Source: Cucumis sativus (lineage: Eukaryota; Streptophyta; Magnoliopsida; Cucurbitales; Cucurbitaceae). Taken from it: 64,000 nt of DNA. This document shows positions 1 to 12,884 of this stretch, piece after piece (positions within the stretch are counted from its first letter, which is position 1; each line of letters opens with the position of its first letter). Both the position numbers and the translations under genes were made by a program. The stretch lies in NCBI RefSeq assembly GCF_000004075.3, contig NC_026657.2:29420408-29484407 (forward strand), in the 5' to 3' direction. The notes beneath the pieces are model-generated. The model worked only from the letters and a program-made list of their open reading frames with translations, did no database searches and was not told where the DNA came from.

Positions 1-93
1 AAGATAGATTCCCATCTGGAACCCTTTCTAGGAGTTTTTCTATATATATCTTTAACTGTTCAACTTATAGTTTGCTAATTGATGCTATTGCAG

Positions 94-2234
94 GTATCCT
101 CCACATCTTGACCAGTCTTCGTTCAGAATTGCCACAATTTGATAGCCAGTTCTTGAGCAGAGGATCTGATCCTGTTATTGCCCATGATCCATTCGCATCG
201 TTGATGTGGGTTCTCTTTTGCCTTCCTTTCCCCTTTTTATCGTGTAGGGAATCCTTGCTTTCCCTTGTGCATATCTTCTACCTAGTTTCTGTGACGCAGG
301 TATGTATGAGGCCTTTAAAGTTCCAATGTTGAGTATGTTTTACCAAATCTAGATTTGTAATTTTTAAGTATTTATTTCAGGCTATAATCACATATTTCAT
401 CAAGTCTCAATGGGAGGTAGATGGGTTGGGTTCTAGTGATTGCTTGATCACTGATATCTGCAAAATTATGGGAGAATCTGGATATGCCCGACAGTATTTT
501 GTTTCAAATTACACAGAGCCATCTTGTAATGTTAAGGATACAGTACGTAACTTGACTTTCCCTTATCTTCGGAGATGTGCATTACTTCTACAACTACTAA
601 GTTCTTCTGCACGAGTGCCAATTTTTGATGGAGAGACTGCTTTGGAAACATATCTTGTGGGTAACAATATGATTGACAACATCACAGTGGAACTCAACGA
701 AGTTGAGAAGCTCCAGAAAATGTTTGAGATTCCTCCATTGGATATTGTTCTTAAGGATAGAACCTCGCGGTTACTTGTTTCAAAATGGTTTTGTCATTTT
801 AATAAAGAATTTGAATTTCAGAGATTTAAAATTATAAAGCACTGCACACCTGCAGTAGCTTTTCAATTAATTCGTTTACCTCATGTCTACCATGATCTAT
901 TGCAGAGGTATGTTCGACATCTATTGAATTTCTCTGTTTTTTTTGGTACCATACTGAAAGTTTGGCTAACAAATTTTCTGCTTGAACAGGTACATAAAAA
1001 AGCGGTGTGCTGACTGCAAACATGTCATTGATGATCCTGCATTATGCCTGATATGTGGTAAACTGTGCTCACCAAGCTGGAAATCATGTTGCAGGTCTTT
1101 TTGCCTTTTATAAATAATTGTACTTTCAGATTTGACTTAGATGGGATGCAGTTAACATCATCAAATGTTTTATTTGTGCTTTACTGTTAGCTATGAAGTT
1201 CTGAAAGTTAATTATGCTTGTCTCCAGAGAAAGTGGATGCCAAGCTCATGCAAATATCTGTGCTGCCGGCACTGGTGTATTTTTGCTGATTAGGGTATGT
1301 CAAAATGTCCTTTAATCTTGTGTTTAGGGATCCTTCTGTGGTACATATTTTTTTTCCTGCTGTGGGTTCACTAATAAGATATCTTTTTCTTTTGACAGAG
1401 GACAACAATTCTACTGCAGAGATCTGCACGTCAGGCTCCTTGGCCATCACCTTATTTGGATGCTTTTGGTGAGGAGGTAAATCGTCATCAACATTTACTT
1501 TTATTTACTTGATTATATGATTGCTTTATGGTTCAAGGCATGATTGTAAACTATGATGGAATGATGATGGAATCTCTTTATCATTTCAAATCTAGTATTC
1601 TATAGCATTTTTTTTGGTCATATTCATATTCTGCCTTAATATTTAGTTTCCTCTCATGCTGCAGGATATTGAAATGCGTCGTGGAAAACCATTGTATTTG
1701 AATGAAGAACGTTATGCTGCCCTATCATATATGGTGAAGAAAACGAACTCTTTATGTTTTGTTACTCTACAATAAAAATATTTCCTCACCTCCTCAAGTG
1801 ACCAAGTTTTCTCTGGTTTGGAAATTTGAAATGAAGCCTCTGTTAAGCTATCGAACTCAACTATTAATCTTTAATGGCGTAGCCATCTATCTAATTCTTG
1901 TTTACTGTTGTTTAAGGAGATAGAAGAACAAAAAGAAACATTTATTATTTTTGCATCGTAGTTCACTTTTTTATTTGATAGTGTTCCTTTGACTTCTCAA
2001 ACAACTTAGTGAACTTGTGGAGGAAGAAATTTTGTAGTCTTTAATTAAAATTAGAATATAAACTATAAATAGTTAAAGTATAGAATAGATATGCTTGAAT
2101 ATTTTTTATTCAATTCTTCATTGTAGATTAATATTTTTTTTCTTTCTTCTTTTTCTTAGGTTGCTTGTCATGGCCTCGATCGAAGTTCCAAGGTTCTAGG
2201 GCAAACTACAATTGGGTCTATCTTCGTGATTTAA
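94..2234 (+). CDS. PRT6: E3 ubiquitin ligase PRT6 (UBR-type N-recognin), C-terminal part
   Basis: Exons 94-299, 381-907, 990-1094, 1228-1294, 1399-1476, 1665-1733 and 2160-2234 keep phase and end at a TAA, giving the last ~374 residues. The 5' part lies outside the window. PRT6 recognises basic N-terminal residues and ubiquitinates the substrate (Arg/N-degron pathway, including ERF-VII oxygen sensing). The visible part is the conserved PRT6 C-terminal domain: a Cys-rich zinc-binding-like stretch (RCADCKHVIDD, then CLICGKLC, CCRESGC, then AHA) followed by GTGVFLLIRRTTILL, a DAFGEED block and a final GSIFVI. The UBR box and RING, which in this family lie further N-terminal, are not visible. I assign this from remembered family sequence of this tail. 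Confidence in the family is high; exon borders are by splice consensus. Confidence 0.9.
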
Positions 2235-4699
2235 TCTGGAGTATATTTTGAGGTGATTCCTTTGGCCACTACCACGGTTCAGATTTTGCACTTACCTTTT
2301 ATAGTTTGTGCTTGAGTTCCTCGTCCTAGTTTGCTTAACAGAGAAGTATTCTACACCGTGGAGGCATTGATAGGGATACCGGATACAGGTATAGTGAATA
2401 TGGAAACCCCCTATATTCCTCTTGACGTAGAATAAATATATTTGAATAGAATTTTAATTATATATGTATGTATCATGTATCATGTATATATGTATATTCG
2501 ATGAAATCTTTTTATTTATTTTTCATTCTTTTTATCATCAAAACATATTAAAATTCCATCACAATGTACCTAGCCTATCCTCTTGTCACGGTTTTCATAT
2601 TAAATCTAGAACGGGTTGTAAATGAGGGATGAATGAGCTTTTTAAGTTCATGTGAGATGAGTAAGCCTTTTAACATTCCAATGTAAATAAATTCATCCTG
2701 CTGCTCTTTCATCCCGCCAGGTTTTGCTTCTAAAGCAGTATTATTCTGGATATGTTTTCATGTTGTAGGTTGTGTAGTTATTGGTTTTCAAGTGTCCGCC
2801 CTACAAGAACAAATTCTCGTCCACATGTCATTTCATAGGTGGTGAGAAATGGCCCTTGACTTTCACATGTTGAAGCCAGGATCCAGTGGCCCAGAGGACA
2901 TCAAAAAATGTTTCACCTTTCAATGAGCAGTGTGGTTGGAAGTAGTTTTGAAGCTGACGTTTGTAAAGCGCTCTTGTAAATAGCGAGGTCGCCCAGTATG
3001 ATAATTTTAGTGGCGAAGCATTGTTTTCAAGTTGCCTTAATTTCTGAATCAAGGTCGGTTGTTGGCATCTTTCCTTTCTGGGGGGTTGGTGATTGGAGTG
3101 GTGGTCTTTTTGTACTTTGTCAAATCTGGCAGAATCAGTTTGGAATCAGTTTCGTGCAAATTAATATTTGGAAGGGTTGTTCTGCCTGTTTTTGTATGTA
3201 GCTTTGAAGTTTAAACCAATTGTTAGAAATCAACATAATGAAGCGCTTCTATTGTGCATAGGGAAAAAGTAGAAGGGGAAACTTAATTGTGCATTTTTTC
3301 CAGTCCACTCAATTTTTTATTTGTTAATCTTTATTGTAAAATATCAACGTTCACCTCTTCTTCCTCTTTTCAACTTTTATCATACATCTCCAACTTGGTG
3401 CACACGATTTGATTTCTTACAACAAGATAACTCGTAATAAGTAACAGGCTTGTGATCCTGATGCACGACAGGTAGTCAGATTCATCTCGTCTTGTTATTA
3501 AAATGAAAATGACTTCGTTTATTTCAAAGGAATGGATCTTGTCCATCTTGTGATTAAAATCAATGCCTTTCCACTATCTGTAGCTAAAAAATTCCTTTAA
3601 GAAGATGGGGAGAAGGAAGTATACCTACACATGTATTTCTACATATATATTTCCTTAAGAAGATAGGAGAACGTTCAATCTATGCTAACAAAGCAACCCT
3701 GTTTTAAATTGTCCATTAATAACTTGTGATGTGATAAATTTTGTTTTCCTTGATATATGTGCGTCATGAAAAAGAATCATGCATTGGTGCATAGAATGCA
3801 TCCAAGTATTATCTTGAAAACAATAATAATAATCCTTTTCTTTACAAGGATTTACTTTTTTTAAGTCACAAGACACGTAACAACGGTAACAATGCCTCCA
3901 AGATGATCGTTTTCAAACATATATAAATTTTTTCCCTTCATTGAAATGTGAGAGATTTTACAGTTAGAAAAATCAAATTTTATTTCATAAATATCAGAAT
4001 TCTAAATATTGGAATCTCGTCAGTGTATAATGAAACATGTATTCGTGGATACTAAGAAGGAAAAACGTTAGGCCTATCTGCAATTTTAAAACAAATAAAG
4101 TTCAAAAAATTATATGTACGAAGGATCTAAGTGAATCATCATCATTTCAACGATTATCGATAGCAGTTGCTGCTTCAAGAAACACTGAAGATATGGACAG
4201 CAATTTTCTCAATAAAAACTTGTTGGAATGGGGCATTCCATCGCCCAGGCTGTCAAAGATGGAACTGTATCAGTAAGTTTACAGAAAACATCTCTAACAG
4301 TATATCTCATAACATTTATAGGTAGAACGAGTAAGGTCGTTAAAAATCAGATGAAATGCTTTGTTCTAGAAAAAAAAATCTCATAACAAACCAGTAGTGG
4401 TAATATAATACACTGGTGTCAATTAACTTAGAATGATGCACGGAAAGGTGTAGCGCTGAACTTGATAATAATGACATCCAAACGTTAATAAAAACCCCTT
4501 TCCTTATTCTGAAGGTTGATACACAAAAAAAGAGTCTACTAGAAAAAATTTCATTCACAAAGCAGAATATTAATGACTTATAAAGTATCTCCCTAATAAA
4601 ATATAAAAAACAAAGAGGAGTATATGACTAAAAGAAGCAAGAGTTTCAAGAACTTACAGTACAGCCTTTGCCATCTTAATGTCTTTGCCAAAGACTCCT
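2235..4699. other. PRT6 3' flank to MYB3R 3' flank
   Basis: I see no convincing independent gene here. The first part probably holds the PRT6 3' UTR. An open frame on + at 4037-4276 and one on - at 4160-4270 overlap. The minus one could be a downstream alternative exon of the MYB3R gene (see findings). Confidence 0.5.
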
Positions 4700-7600
4700 T
4701 TATCTGGAGGAGATCTCATCTGATTCTAGTGACTTGATAGTATGGTTGTTCTTCTCCTTGTCAAATGCAAACTCAAGTTGTTTTTCCACAGATCTCGAAA
4801 TAGCTGTTCGTTTGGATGTTAACCGGTATGGAGGAGATGCATTGAAAGCCTTGCTGTTTGATCTGGTGGGGCTGTGATCATTACTGGGACTAGGACTGTC
4901 ACATAAGCTTCCATTTGGTGAACCCAATCTGCTGTCACTATTATTAAGTATTTCATCATGACCAGCTTCACAGGAGACGTCCTTGACTGTTTCTGATTCT
5001 ACGTCTTGCATCTCTTTAAGAGGGAGACAAGTTTGAGTTTCAGTTTTTCTCTTGCGTAGTATTGAGGGAGTGCTCGGGAAACTTCTAGCCGCAATTCTTA
5101 ATATTGACTCTGGACTGTGTATACTCAAGTTTCTAGTCTTCACACAAGGGGGAGTGAAGATACCAATAGGCGAAGTGATTGAATTATTATTTGTCTCGAG
5201 CAGGTACATGCTTAAAAGTTCTGAATCTACTGGAATACTAGTTTCTAATTGGGGTGGCTCGTAGCACAAAGAACCATACTTTGGGGATTCAAATCTTGAA
5301 GGTGTTCGTAGAATTTTATCTTCATCAAATTTGCCAATATCATTCTCTGCTTCACCGTGAGTTATAGTCCCATTCTTTCGTGCTGTCCCAGATTTCCTGC
5401 ATCTTGGATCCATGATATTTGAAGGTCCTACCCAGCGTTTGACATGTCTAGAATTAGCAGACTCATTCAAAACCCCACTTGTTGAAGCAACCATATCTTC
5501 ATCGGGAGGTGCTGATGACTCAATTTGGTCCTTACAGCTTTCGTCCAATTTGTACAAGTCTGTGTTACCTGATGATGTTTGGGCAGTTGAATCCGATCCC
5601 TTACTTGAGTAAGGAGGGAACCTTTTGGCAGGTGGAGTCTTAGTAGTGTCTCTAGCACCATTCTGGGAACTATTTTTTGCAACGGGTGGAAGCTTACCGG
5701 TTGCCAAATAAAAATCTAGCTTTTTCTTCAAGGAACTATTCCAATGATTTTTTATCGCATTGTCCGTCCTGAATATAGAAGGAATATGCCATAGCATATT
5801 AACCATGTCAACCAGACAAATTCCAAAAGACATTTCTATTTCATATGCATGATAAAGAATATCCATATTTGTGCTTGCTATGTCATAGCGTAACATATGT
5901 TTTCACATTGTTTACCATTCATTCAGCTTAATAAAAATTCTTTAAATACGAGACAACATAACTATTATAGAGCTCCTTTTAAATGACTACTAAGAAGACT
6001 GAAGATCATGATGACATATCCTAAAGGATAAAAATGGGAGAAAACTTCAAGAATAAAATCTCAGTCTTCATTACAAATAAAAAGTTACCAATTCAACAAG
6101 ACAAATTTTTTATTTATAGAGAATTGGAAAAAAAACTAATCCTAATCCCAGTTAACCAAGGAAACAAATCCTAATCCTAATCCTATTCAAACAAGGAAAC
6201 TGATCCTAATCCTCATCAAAAAAGGATTTGACTAAAATACCTTCATTTACCTAATCCTACTACATTATATCATATTAGTACACTTTATGAATTTAATTAG
6301 ATGGGGCTGAACACACGGTTTACATGTGCTCATATGTCTTGTCTCTCTAAGTGCATTTCTATGTCTGTTCATCTCTTTCTTCATATTTCCATTGAGGTAT
6401 TAAACTTTACAAAAACAAGAATACTCACCTTCCAGGTAAAACCCTGGCTATTTCAGCCCATTTGTTCCCATGTAACCGATGTGCATCCATGAGAGCCAAT
6501 TCCTCTTCTAATGTCCAAGCATCCTTCTTTATATCTGGATTCAAATGATTATGCCACCTAGAAATAATAGATCACTACTTTACAACAGATCCATAAATCC
6601 ACATACCTTCAGCATTCAGAAAGGTCAAAACAGAGAGACAGTAATGATAAAAAAGGCAATTTATCAAGCATTAAGCAGAGGAGAAAAAAGAGCACGCAAC
6701 TTTCCAGAAACTTGCAAATTGTATTTACGATTAAAAATCAAGACTTCAGCTAACAATTAATCATAACAGATTCAAGGGAGATACCTCTCTCGGCATTGTT
6801 TCCCTATGCGACCAGGCAAAGACTTTGCTATCAAAGACCATTTGGTAGGTCCATACTTCGAAACCAGCTCAATAATTTTATCATCTTCCTATAAGAAAGA
6901 AAGCAAAACAATAAATTTTCGCTATACATGCAATAGCAGAAAGCATCCAAGGAAGAAGACACCAAATACAAACCTCCTGAGTCCATGGTCCCTTAACAAG
7001 ATCCGGATTGAGAACCTTCTGCCATCTATGCAGACATTGAACTTCTGATCTATCATGGAAGTACTCAGCTGCACGCAAATTTTTTCTAATGAGGTCAATC
7101 AACCTACCCAAGTTGTATAAAAAAACGACGACCAGGCAACCAACTCATCATAGGTAAGATCGATAACGATACTAAAAAACATTCTGAAAGTTGAATGAGA
7201 AATATATATCTGTTCAACTAAGACAATGACCATCTAAATATTTTGACTTTCAAAAACTTTCAACTGTAGCTTATAAAACTCAAACATGCAAAATGCATAG
7301 TACAGCTGGATAAAAGTAATGCCTTCTCTACAGTACGGAGCCACAAATTTAATAGATGTAAAAATATTTAACATAATTTTTCTATTAGTTAAATGAACGT
7401 GTAAAATGCTTCAAGCCTACGTTCACAGTAGAAAATATTTCAATTTGTCACATAAACAGAGAAATCAACTGAAGCCAAAGATTTAACTCTATAATCATTT
7501 ATTCAAAAAAAAAAAAAAAGTGAGTCCCTAAGTAAAAAGAACAGAGAGAAACCTATTTTCTTCCAATTCTTCCCTTTGAAAGCTGCAACGGCATTTCTCA

Positions 7601-8183
7601 ATGTTTCATCCTGAAAAAGAAGTCACCATCACAAGTCAAGAAACTGCTCCCTATTATATAAATGTTCCTATATGTTAAGATTCTGCAAATCAAATCTTCC
7701 TTATCTGACTCAAAATTGAGTTTTTTTCCAAGTCTGGCAGGTCTAGAAAACATGGTATATGCCAATTACAGTCATAACTAAGAACTATACAACACTAGAA
7801 ACTATTAGAAGGGGTAATCAATGCTTACCTCTTGAGGAGTCCAGCCACCCTTAGCTCGACGAATGGGGCCACTGGTCCTCCTGCCAAGTCAAATTACAGC
7901 ATAAACGTCTAAGATCTTTGAACTGATCATAAGCAGTGTAGAATCGACGCATTTGTCAATTCCTTTAGCAGCTAACGATATAACTGCTTTGAAAATAGAA
8001 TGTCCAGAAATCAACGAAATAAGTTTAATAAAATTACCTATGAGAAGGAGATGTCGATGCTGGACTACACATCCAAGGAGACTTGGCAGTTGCGCTGCCA
8101 CTACCTTCAGAAACAGAGGAACTCGTAGCAGCAGTAGATTGTTTATTTTCAAGACAACACTCTTCTTGTTTCGCCTCTTCCAT
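4700..8183 (-). CDS. MYB3R: R1R2R3-type MYB transcription factor (MYB3R, MYB3R5-like)
   Basis: Exons on the minus strand: 8183-8038, 7880-7829, 7610-7553, 7068-6974, 6888-6785, 6557-6429 and 5768-4700 (1653 nt, 550 aa). MYB3R proteins bind MSA elements (AACGG core) and activate or repress G2/M genes in the nucleus. Three MYB repeats are visible. R1 is at ~58-107 (GGWTPQEDETL to WQKVLNP), R2 at ~110-158 (GPWTQEEDDKI to WHNHLNP) and R3 at ~161-209 (DAWTLEEELAL to NHWNSSLKKK), each with the spaced tryptophans. The rest is a long polar tail with a conserved CVKTRN region, an SPESILRIAARSFPSTPSI block and SPPYRLTSKR near the end. The R1 sequence and the tail are closer to Arabidopsis MYB3R5 than to MYB3R3 from memory. 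Start chosen at MEEAKQEE, where the frame opens after a 5' UTR intron. Confidence 0.92.
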
Positions 8184-8591
8184 CTACTCCTAGAACCATC
8201 TCCAAAATTCAAATTCCTAATAACAGAATAAATTTCACCTCAAATTGTAACCGAAAAGCCAAACAGCAAAGCACTAAAGCAACCAATCCCAAAAAAAAAA
8301 ACCCCAACTGCTATCAAGTTCTCGAAAACCCACTACCTAAACCGGAAAAACGAAAACCAACAAAAGAACTCAGATCTTGAAACCCACAATCAGATCGAAA
8401 ACAGGGGAGGAGAATCAGAATTGTAGGGTTTTAGAGACGAAAGAAGGGGAAAACTGAAACAATCTTAGCCCAATCAAGACAAGGTCGATACGAATACGAA
8501 AACAACAGATGATCAAACAGTCGACAAAATTGAAGGAAAATCAAGTAAATTAGAAAAGAAATTCGAAATATGTGAGAGCAAAGAATGATAC

Positions 8592-8770
8592 CTACGCTGG
8601 AAAGGAAGTGGCGGGAATCGAAGTGGAGCTGAAGGAAGCGATGAAATTAAGTTCAACACCGAAGGAACCACCGTTCCTTTCTTCAGAAACAAAAGAGTTC
8701 TCTTTTGGTTTCGAAAATCGTCGCCCGTTGAAACAAAAAAGTAAGACGCGAAACAAATAGAGAGTAAAAA
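8592..8770 (-). other. Probable 5' UTR exon of the MYB3R gene
   Basis: A good donor on the minus strand (GCGTAG then GTATCATTC) sits at 8591/8590, and the region up to the ATG at 8183 looks like a leader intron plus a short leader. The exon's 5' end is a guess. The short open frames here on both strands are not supported by any family. Confidence 0.45.
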
Positions 8771-8870
8771 TAATAAATGATAAATAATAAATAAATACCA
8801 AAATTATTAATTTCCCAAATTTTGTAATATATTTGTACATAACGAATATATATCGCCACCACCACCGACG

Positions 8871-9097
8871 TCTCCGTTAACTACCGTTATTGAAGGCTAA
8901 AGAGTTAAGAGTTTTTTTAAAAATAAAATAATAAAAAGTGAAACCCTATAGCTAACGGTCAATTAACGATTATTATAAAGGCGTTAAGATAACGAGGTTT
9001 AAAATCTTAAACGGCACTTGAGATTTCGTGCGTTAAAGGTCGATGTTTTTGGGGATCGGATTCGCGGGTGCCGATTCGCGGGCAATTCTTGACCGTT
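8871..9097 (-). promoter_or_regulatory. MYB3R upstream region with clustered MSA cores and two E2F-like sites
   Basis: AACGG cores (either strand) occur at 8874-8878, 8884-8888, 8954-8958, 9010-9014 and 9093-9097. The one at 8954 reads GCTAACGGTCA, 10 of 11 positions of the MSA consensus YCYAACGGYYA. ATTCGCGG, fitting the E2F consensus WTTSSCSS, occurs at 9060-9067 and 9074-9081. This lies just upstream of the likely leader exon. Function is inferred from motifs. Confidence 0.55.
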
Positions 9098-9099
9098 CG

Positions 9100-10302
9100 A
9101 TTGGAAATAAATGACTAGGATTTTAACTGATTATTTGTAAACAGATATTGTGCGTCAATTAAAATAACAAATGTTGAAATTAAGCTGCTTATCGAATTTG
9201 CAAAATTATTCTTTTTGGAAAATGAGAGGAAATTTTCCATTTACATTCCTAAATTTTGAAGTTATCAATTGAGTCTATAATGTGTGAAATATATAGTTGT
9301 TTTAATTAATTTTTTAAATAACAATAGAGAAATTGATTTGGGTCCATTTAATATATTATAGATAATATTTGGTGTCTATGCATCAAAACAATTCAATAGT
9401 CCCTTTTGGAAAGAAAAAAATAAGTTATTTCGTAAACTTTTAATCAATCTTTCTATGAAGAAATGACTGTGTAAGATAAATTTTGTAACGTTTTCGTGAA
9501 TTTCTTTTATAAAATTTCAAATACAATGCATCTTACTAGTATTTTGACTCTATTATCAACCTCTGTAACTTACATAAAATGACAATTACATTAGAGTATT
9601 TTCCTAATATAAGTGAGAAAATATATATATATATATATTAGCACTTAAAAAGACATTAATCCTAAATAGACTCCTAGTCCGAGTTTGAGCATACTTGGCT
9701 TAACGAGCCAATCAGAAAATAATGAACCAAATGTGGCTATAGTATCTCTATCTCAATTTGTGAGATCGAAAAGTTCTTGTATGTTGAGGTGATGAAATAA
9801 TCTCAAACATCCCAAAACTTTAGTCCTTGGATGAGAATGGAAGTTCGTCCATCAGAAGCCTCTAACAAACAAACCCAAATAATTGCAGTTCATCTAACTG
9901 TTGAAGATTTGTTCTGCAATCATTTCTAACAAATTGATTGAGGATGAAGAAAATGGCATATTACCAACAAAAAGCAAAAAAGTTAAACCAGCTTCGGTTG
10001 TACTGCTACAAGCTTGAGTAAATATATGTTATCATCCTGATGGATATGGAACCTCAAACATTTATTCGAAGTCTCCTACTAAAACTTTAATTCATAAGTC
10101 AAATCAAATTACAACTTAATCCCAGTTGTAACAGATAATGTAGAAAGATACTTTAAATTCAGAGGTGAAGGTTTCAAGAATAAGAACACACATACTACAA
10201 TTCCAAAGGTGAAAGAACTGAAGGTCTCAAGAATATGGAAGAAACATACTAAAATCCGAACTGAAGGTCTCAAGAATATGTCCAGAGTGGCCTCATGCAA
10301 CG
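9100..10302. other. Intergenic, MYB3R promoter side to TIM9 3' end
   Basis: AT-rich, with a short (AT)n run near 9622-9640. The last ~200 bases are probably TIM9 3' UTR; a sequence like 'gaaggtctcaagaatat' recurs there two or three times (about 10165-10280). No gene seen. Confidence 0.5.
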
Positions 10303-12178
10303 TTAATCTGAGGTAGCGGCTCCTTGGTTGAGCTCAGCAAATCTCATTCCAACGCGCATTGAGTGCTTCAAGAACTTCTCGGCACACCTACGTACACATG
10401 TTTCCTCTTGCTTGGTCAAGGATTTTCGCTGGAAGTTATCGATACAATCTGTGAAGCATCTCTCAACCAATGAGTTGTACATTCTCAGACTGCAAGTTAT
10501 TAGAAGGCAAACGGTTATGACCATGAATGTGTTCTTATATTTTTGTGGCGAAAACTTTCTTCCTGTCACATGCAGTAATTTACAACACTGGGACCAGATT
10601 AGAATAGAATCGTAGAAATAACACAAATCACGCATTGGATACTTGCATAAATTAAGGAGAAGCAAAAGAGCTCCAAACTGCTGTATAATAAACTTTTGAA
10701 GACTTCTTTCAATATAAATTACATATGGGCACCTTAGTTCAACTTAGAAAAATACATTGTCATTCATCACTCATTAATCAAGATCACTCCAAGAACACCA
10801 TTAGTTCTCTTATTTGGAGTATATTAATATTGAGGATCCCATATTGAAAAAATGGGAGACCTCAAAATGATAAAAAAAAAACATACATGGTCTACTCTTC
10901 CACATTGAAAAAAATGGTTTTAGAATGAAACCTTGTGTTTATCGAATATGGTATCAAAGCTCAAGAAGTCCAAATTGATATATGAATTTTTTTTAAAAAT
11001 GAAACTCGACCCAAAAGTGGTAAGCCCAAACAGACGCCATCTTGAGGGGTATATTGGGATCACACATTGGAAAGATAAAAGAAAGAGACTTCGTAGTTTT
11101 TTAAAGACACGATGTACTCCTTGTATTGTCAATTGATTTTGAGATTCACCATCATGTTTATCTAATAATTTAGGAGCAAATAATAGTTCCAATGAGATAT
11201 TTCTATGATCAGCTCTGAACAACTAAACTTGTCCCGGAAAATCCTAAAGGAGCAGCTCACTTGGGGTGCTGTGAGGTACGAACCCCCTGAGTTCCTATGG
11301 CCAGGGTTGGTCACTGAATAGACTACCGTCAGTAGAGGATACAACGATCATTCAAAAAAGAAATCAATAAGCAATACTATCATAATGTGACTTTTCTCAA
11401 AAATAAATACATATATGTCCATGAGCATTTAAATCACCTAACTACATTTGGCTGCTAACGTAATTCACAGAATATTAAACACTTTATTAACCACTGTAAT
11501 TTGAACCCATCCCCTTATTGACCAATAAGTCAAACCAGAACGGTTATCTAAAGGTGGTGGTGTAAAACTTCAGCAGAAGTATAATAAATTATACCCTAAA
11601 AGACATGCCCAAAAAAACAAAACAAAAAACCATAAGCAGCATACAGTAAATAGGCTCCCAAATTTAAGTAGCTTGATCTTTCTCAGAGCATGTCACGTAA
11701 TGACGTTGAAGCTGCGGTACCGCGCCATAAGCTCTTATCCTGGTCACACCATAATCACAAACCCCACAGAACCAAAATTCCAAATTGCTACCCCCAAATT
11801 GACCTGTATCTAGAAAATTTCCAATCCTTCCACTATTCATTCAAAGATGCACAAGCGCATTCCAAAAATCTCCAATCAGGTAAATATCAATTTTCGCGCA
11901 ATTCAAAACGCTCCCAGGTAGTAATAATATTTAAATCAATTGAAGGATAAAAATTCCAGAAACAACTTTCAACCACGCCACAACATGTACAGATAGAAAT
12001 AACATACATAAATACCAAAAAGAAAGATCAAACAAATTAGTTCATTTTCAAAACTCAAAAGATTTTAGAAAAGTAAATAGAACCTGTCTCGGATCTGAAG
12101 CTGGTCGATCATGGTGGCCATTTTGATCTTGTCTTCTTCAGGAAGCCCATCCAAATCAGCAAGCATGTTCTTGTCCAT
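10303..12178 (-). CDS. TIM9: Mitochondrial import inner membrane translocase subunit Tim9
   Basis: Two exons, 12178-12084 and 10489-10303, give 93 aa, the length I recall for Arabidopsis TIM9. Small Tim proteins act as chaperone hexamers (Tim9-Tim10) in the intermembrane space and escort hydrophobic carrier and beta-barrel precursors. The twin CX3C motif is complete: C43-FTD-C47 and C63-VRR-C67, which form the two disulfides. N-terminus [16 protein letters not shown] and the [18 protein letters not shown] tail are characteristic. The junction restores a Ser codon (GACAG/T). The single intron is ~1.6 kb and hosts a fossil miniature LTR element. No targeting presequence, as expected for this family. 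Confidence 0.96.
10829..11170 (+). mobile_element. TRIM-like miniature LTR retroelement, fossil
   Basis: A fossil within the TIM9 intron, opposite in orientation to the gene. The left LTR-like part (about 10829-10948) starts near 'ttgaggatcccatattg'. A primer-binding-site-like TGGTATCAAAGCTC begins at about 10951. A short non-coding interior follows, then a second LTR-like start 'ttgggatcacacattgg' at about 11052. Very short overall, with no coding capacity, and both repeats are well diverged, so it is old. Borders are approximate, the right end especially. Confidence 0.5.
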
Positions 12179-12884
12179 CTTGAATTCCAATAAAAGCAAA
12201 GGGTTTAGGGTTTAACTTCTCTGGTTTCTTCTTTTGTATCGCCGCCTATAATAGCTAACAAATTAGAACAGTAGGTTGAAGAAACTGAATTTGTGGTTTT
12301 CTTGCTAAATGGTCCTTCAATGTTTCAATATTTCCGAACTTGTCTCCCATTTATAATACATTTAAATGTAAATTAAATACATTTTAATATCTAAATTTTA
12401 TCAAATCATAATTACTTCGAATACACACTATTTTAAGGATAAAATATTTTTTATTTTAAAAAACATTAGTTTGATTTAAATATTTTAGTTTATTATATAT
12501 ATATATAGGATGTTTGAAGTAAGTAAGTTATTATATTCTTAAGTTATAATAGTCTGTATTTAAGATGTAGATAGTTCGTAGTTATAATAGTATATGTTGA
12601 TGTGTAAACTATTTTAGTTTGATAAGAGAATGGTAAACTTGGTAATAGATGATAAAAAAATAATAATGTTAAATAGTGAAAACGATAAAACATTAAGAGT
12701 TTTAAAATAATATTTATCATATCTAATTGAAAACTTACTCATAAGATGATTATTTAGATAATATTTGCCGTTATAAATTTCTACATGGTCTATCACAATC
12801 TACCTAAGCTTTTTAAAACATATCTAATTATCAACATCTCATTTGCAATTAGGATAATTGCAATAGATTATCATTTGAAAAATA

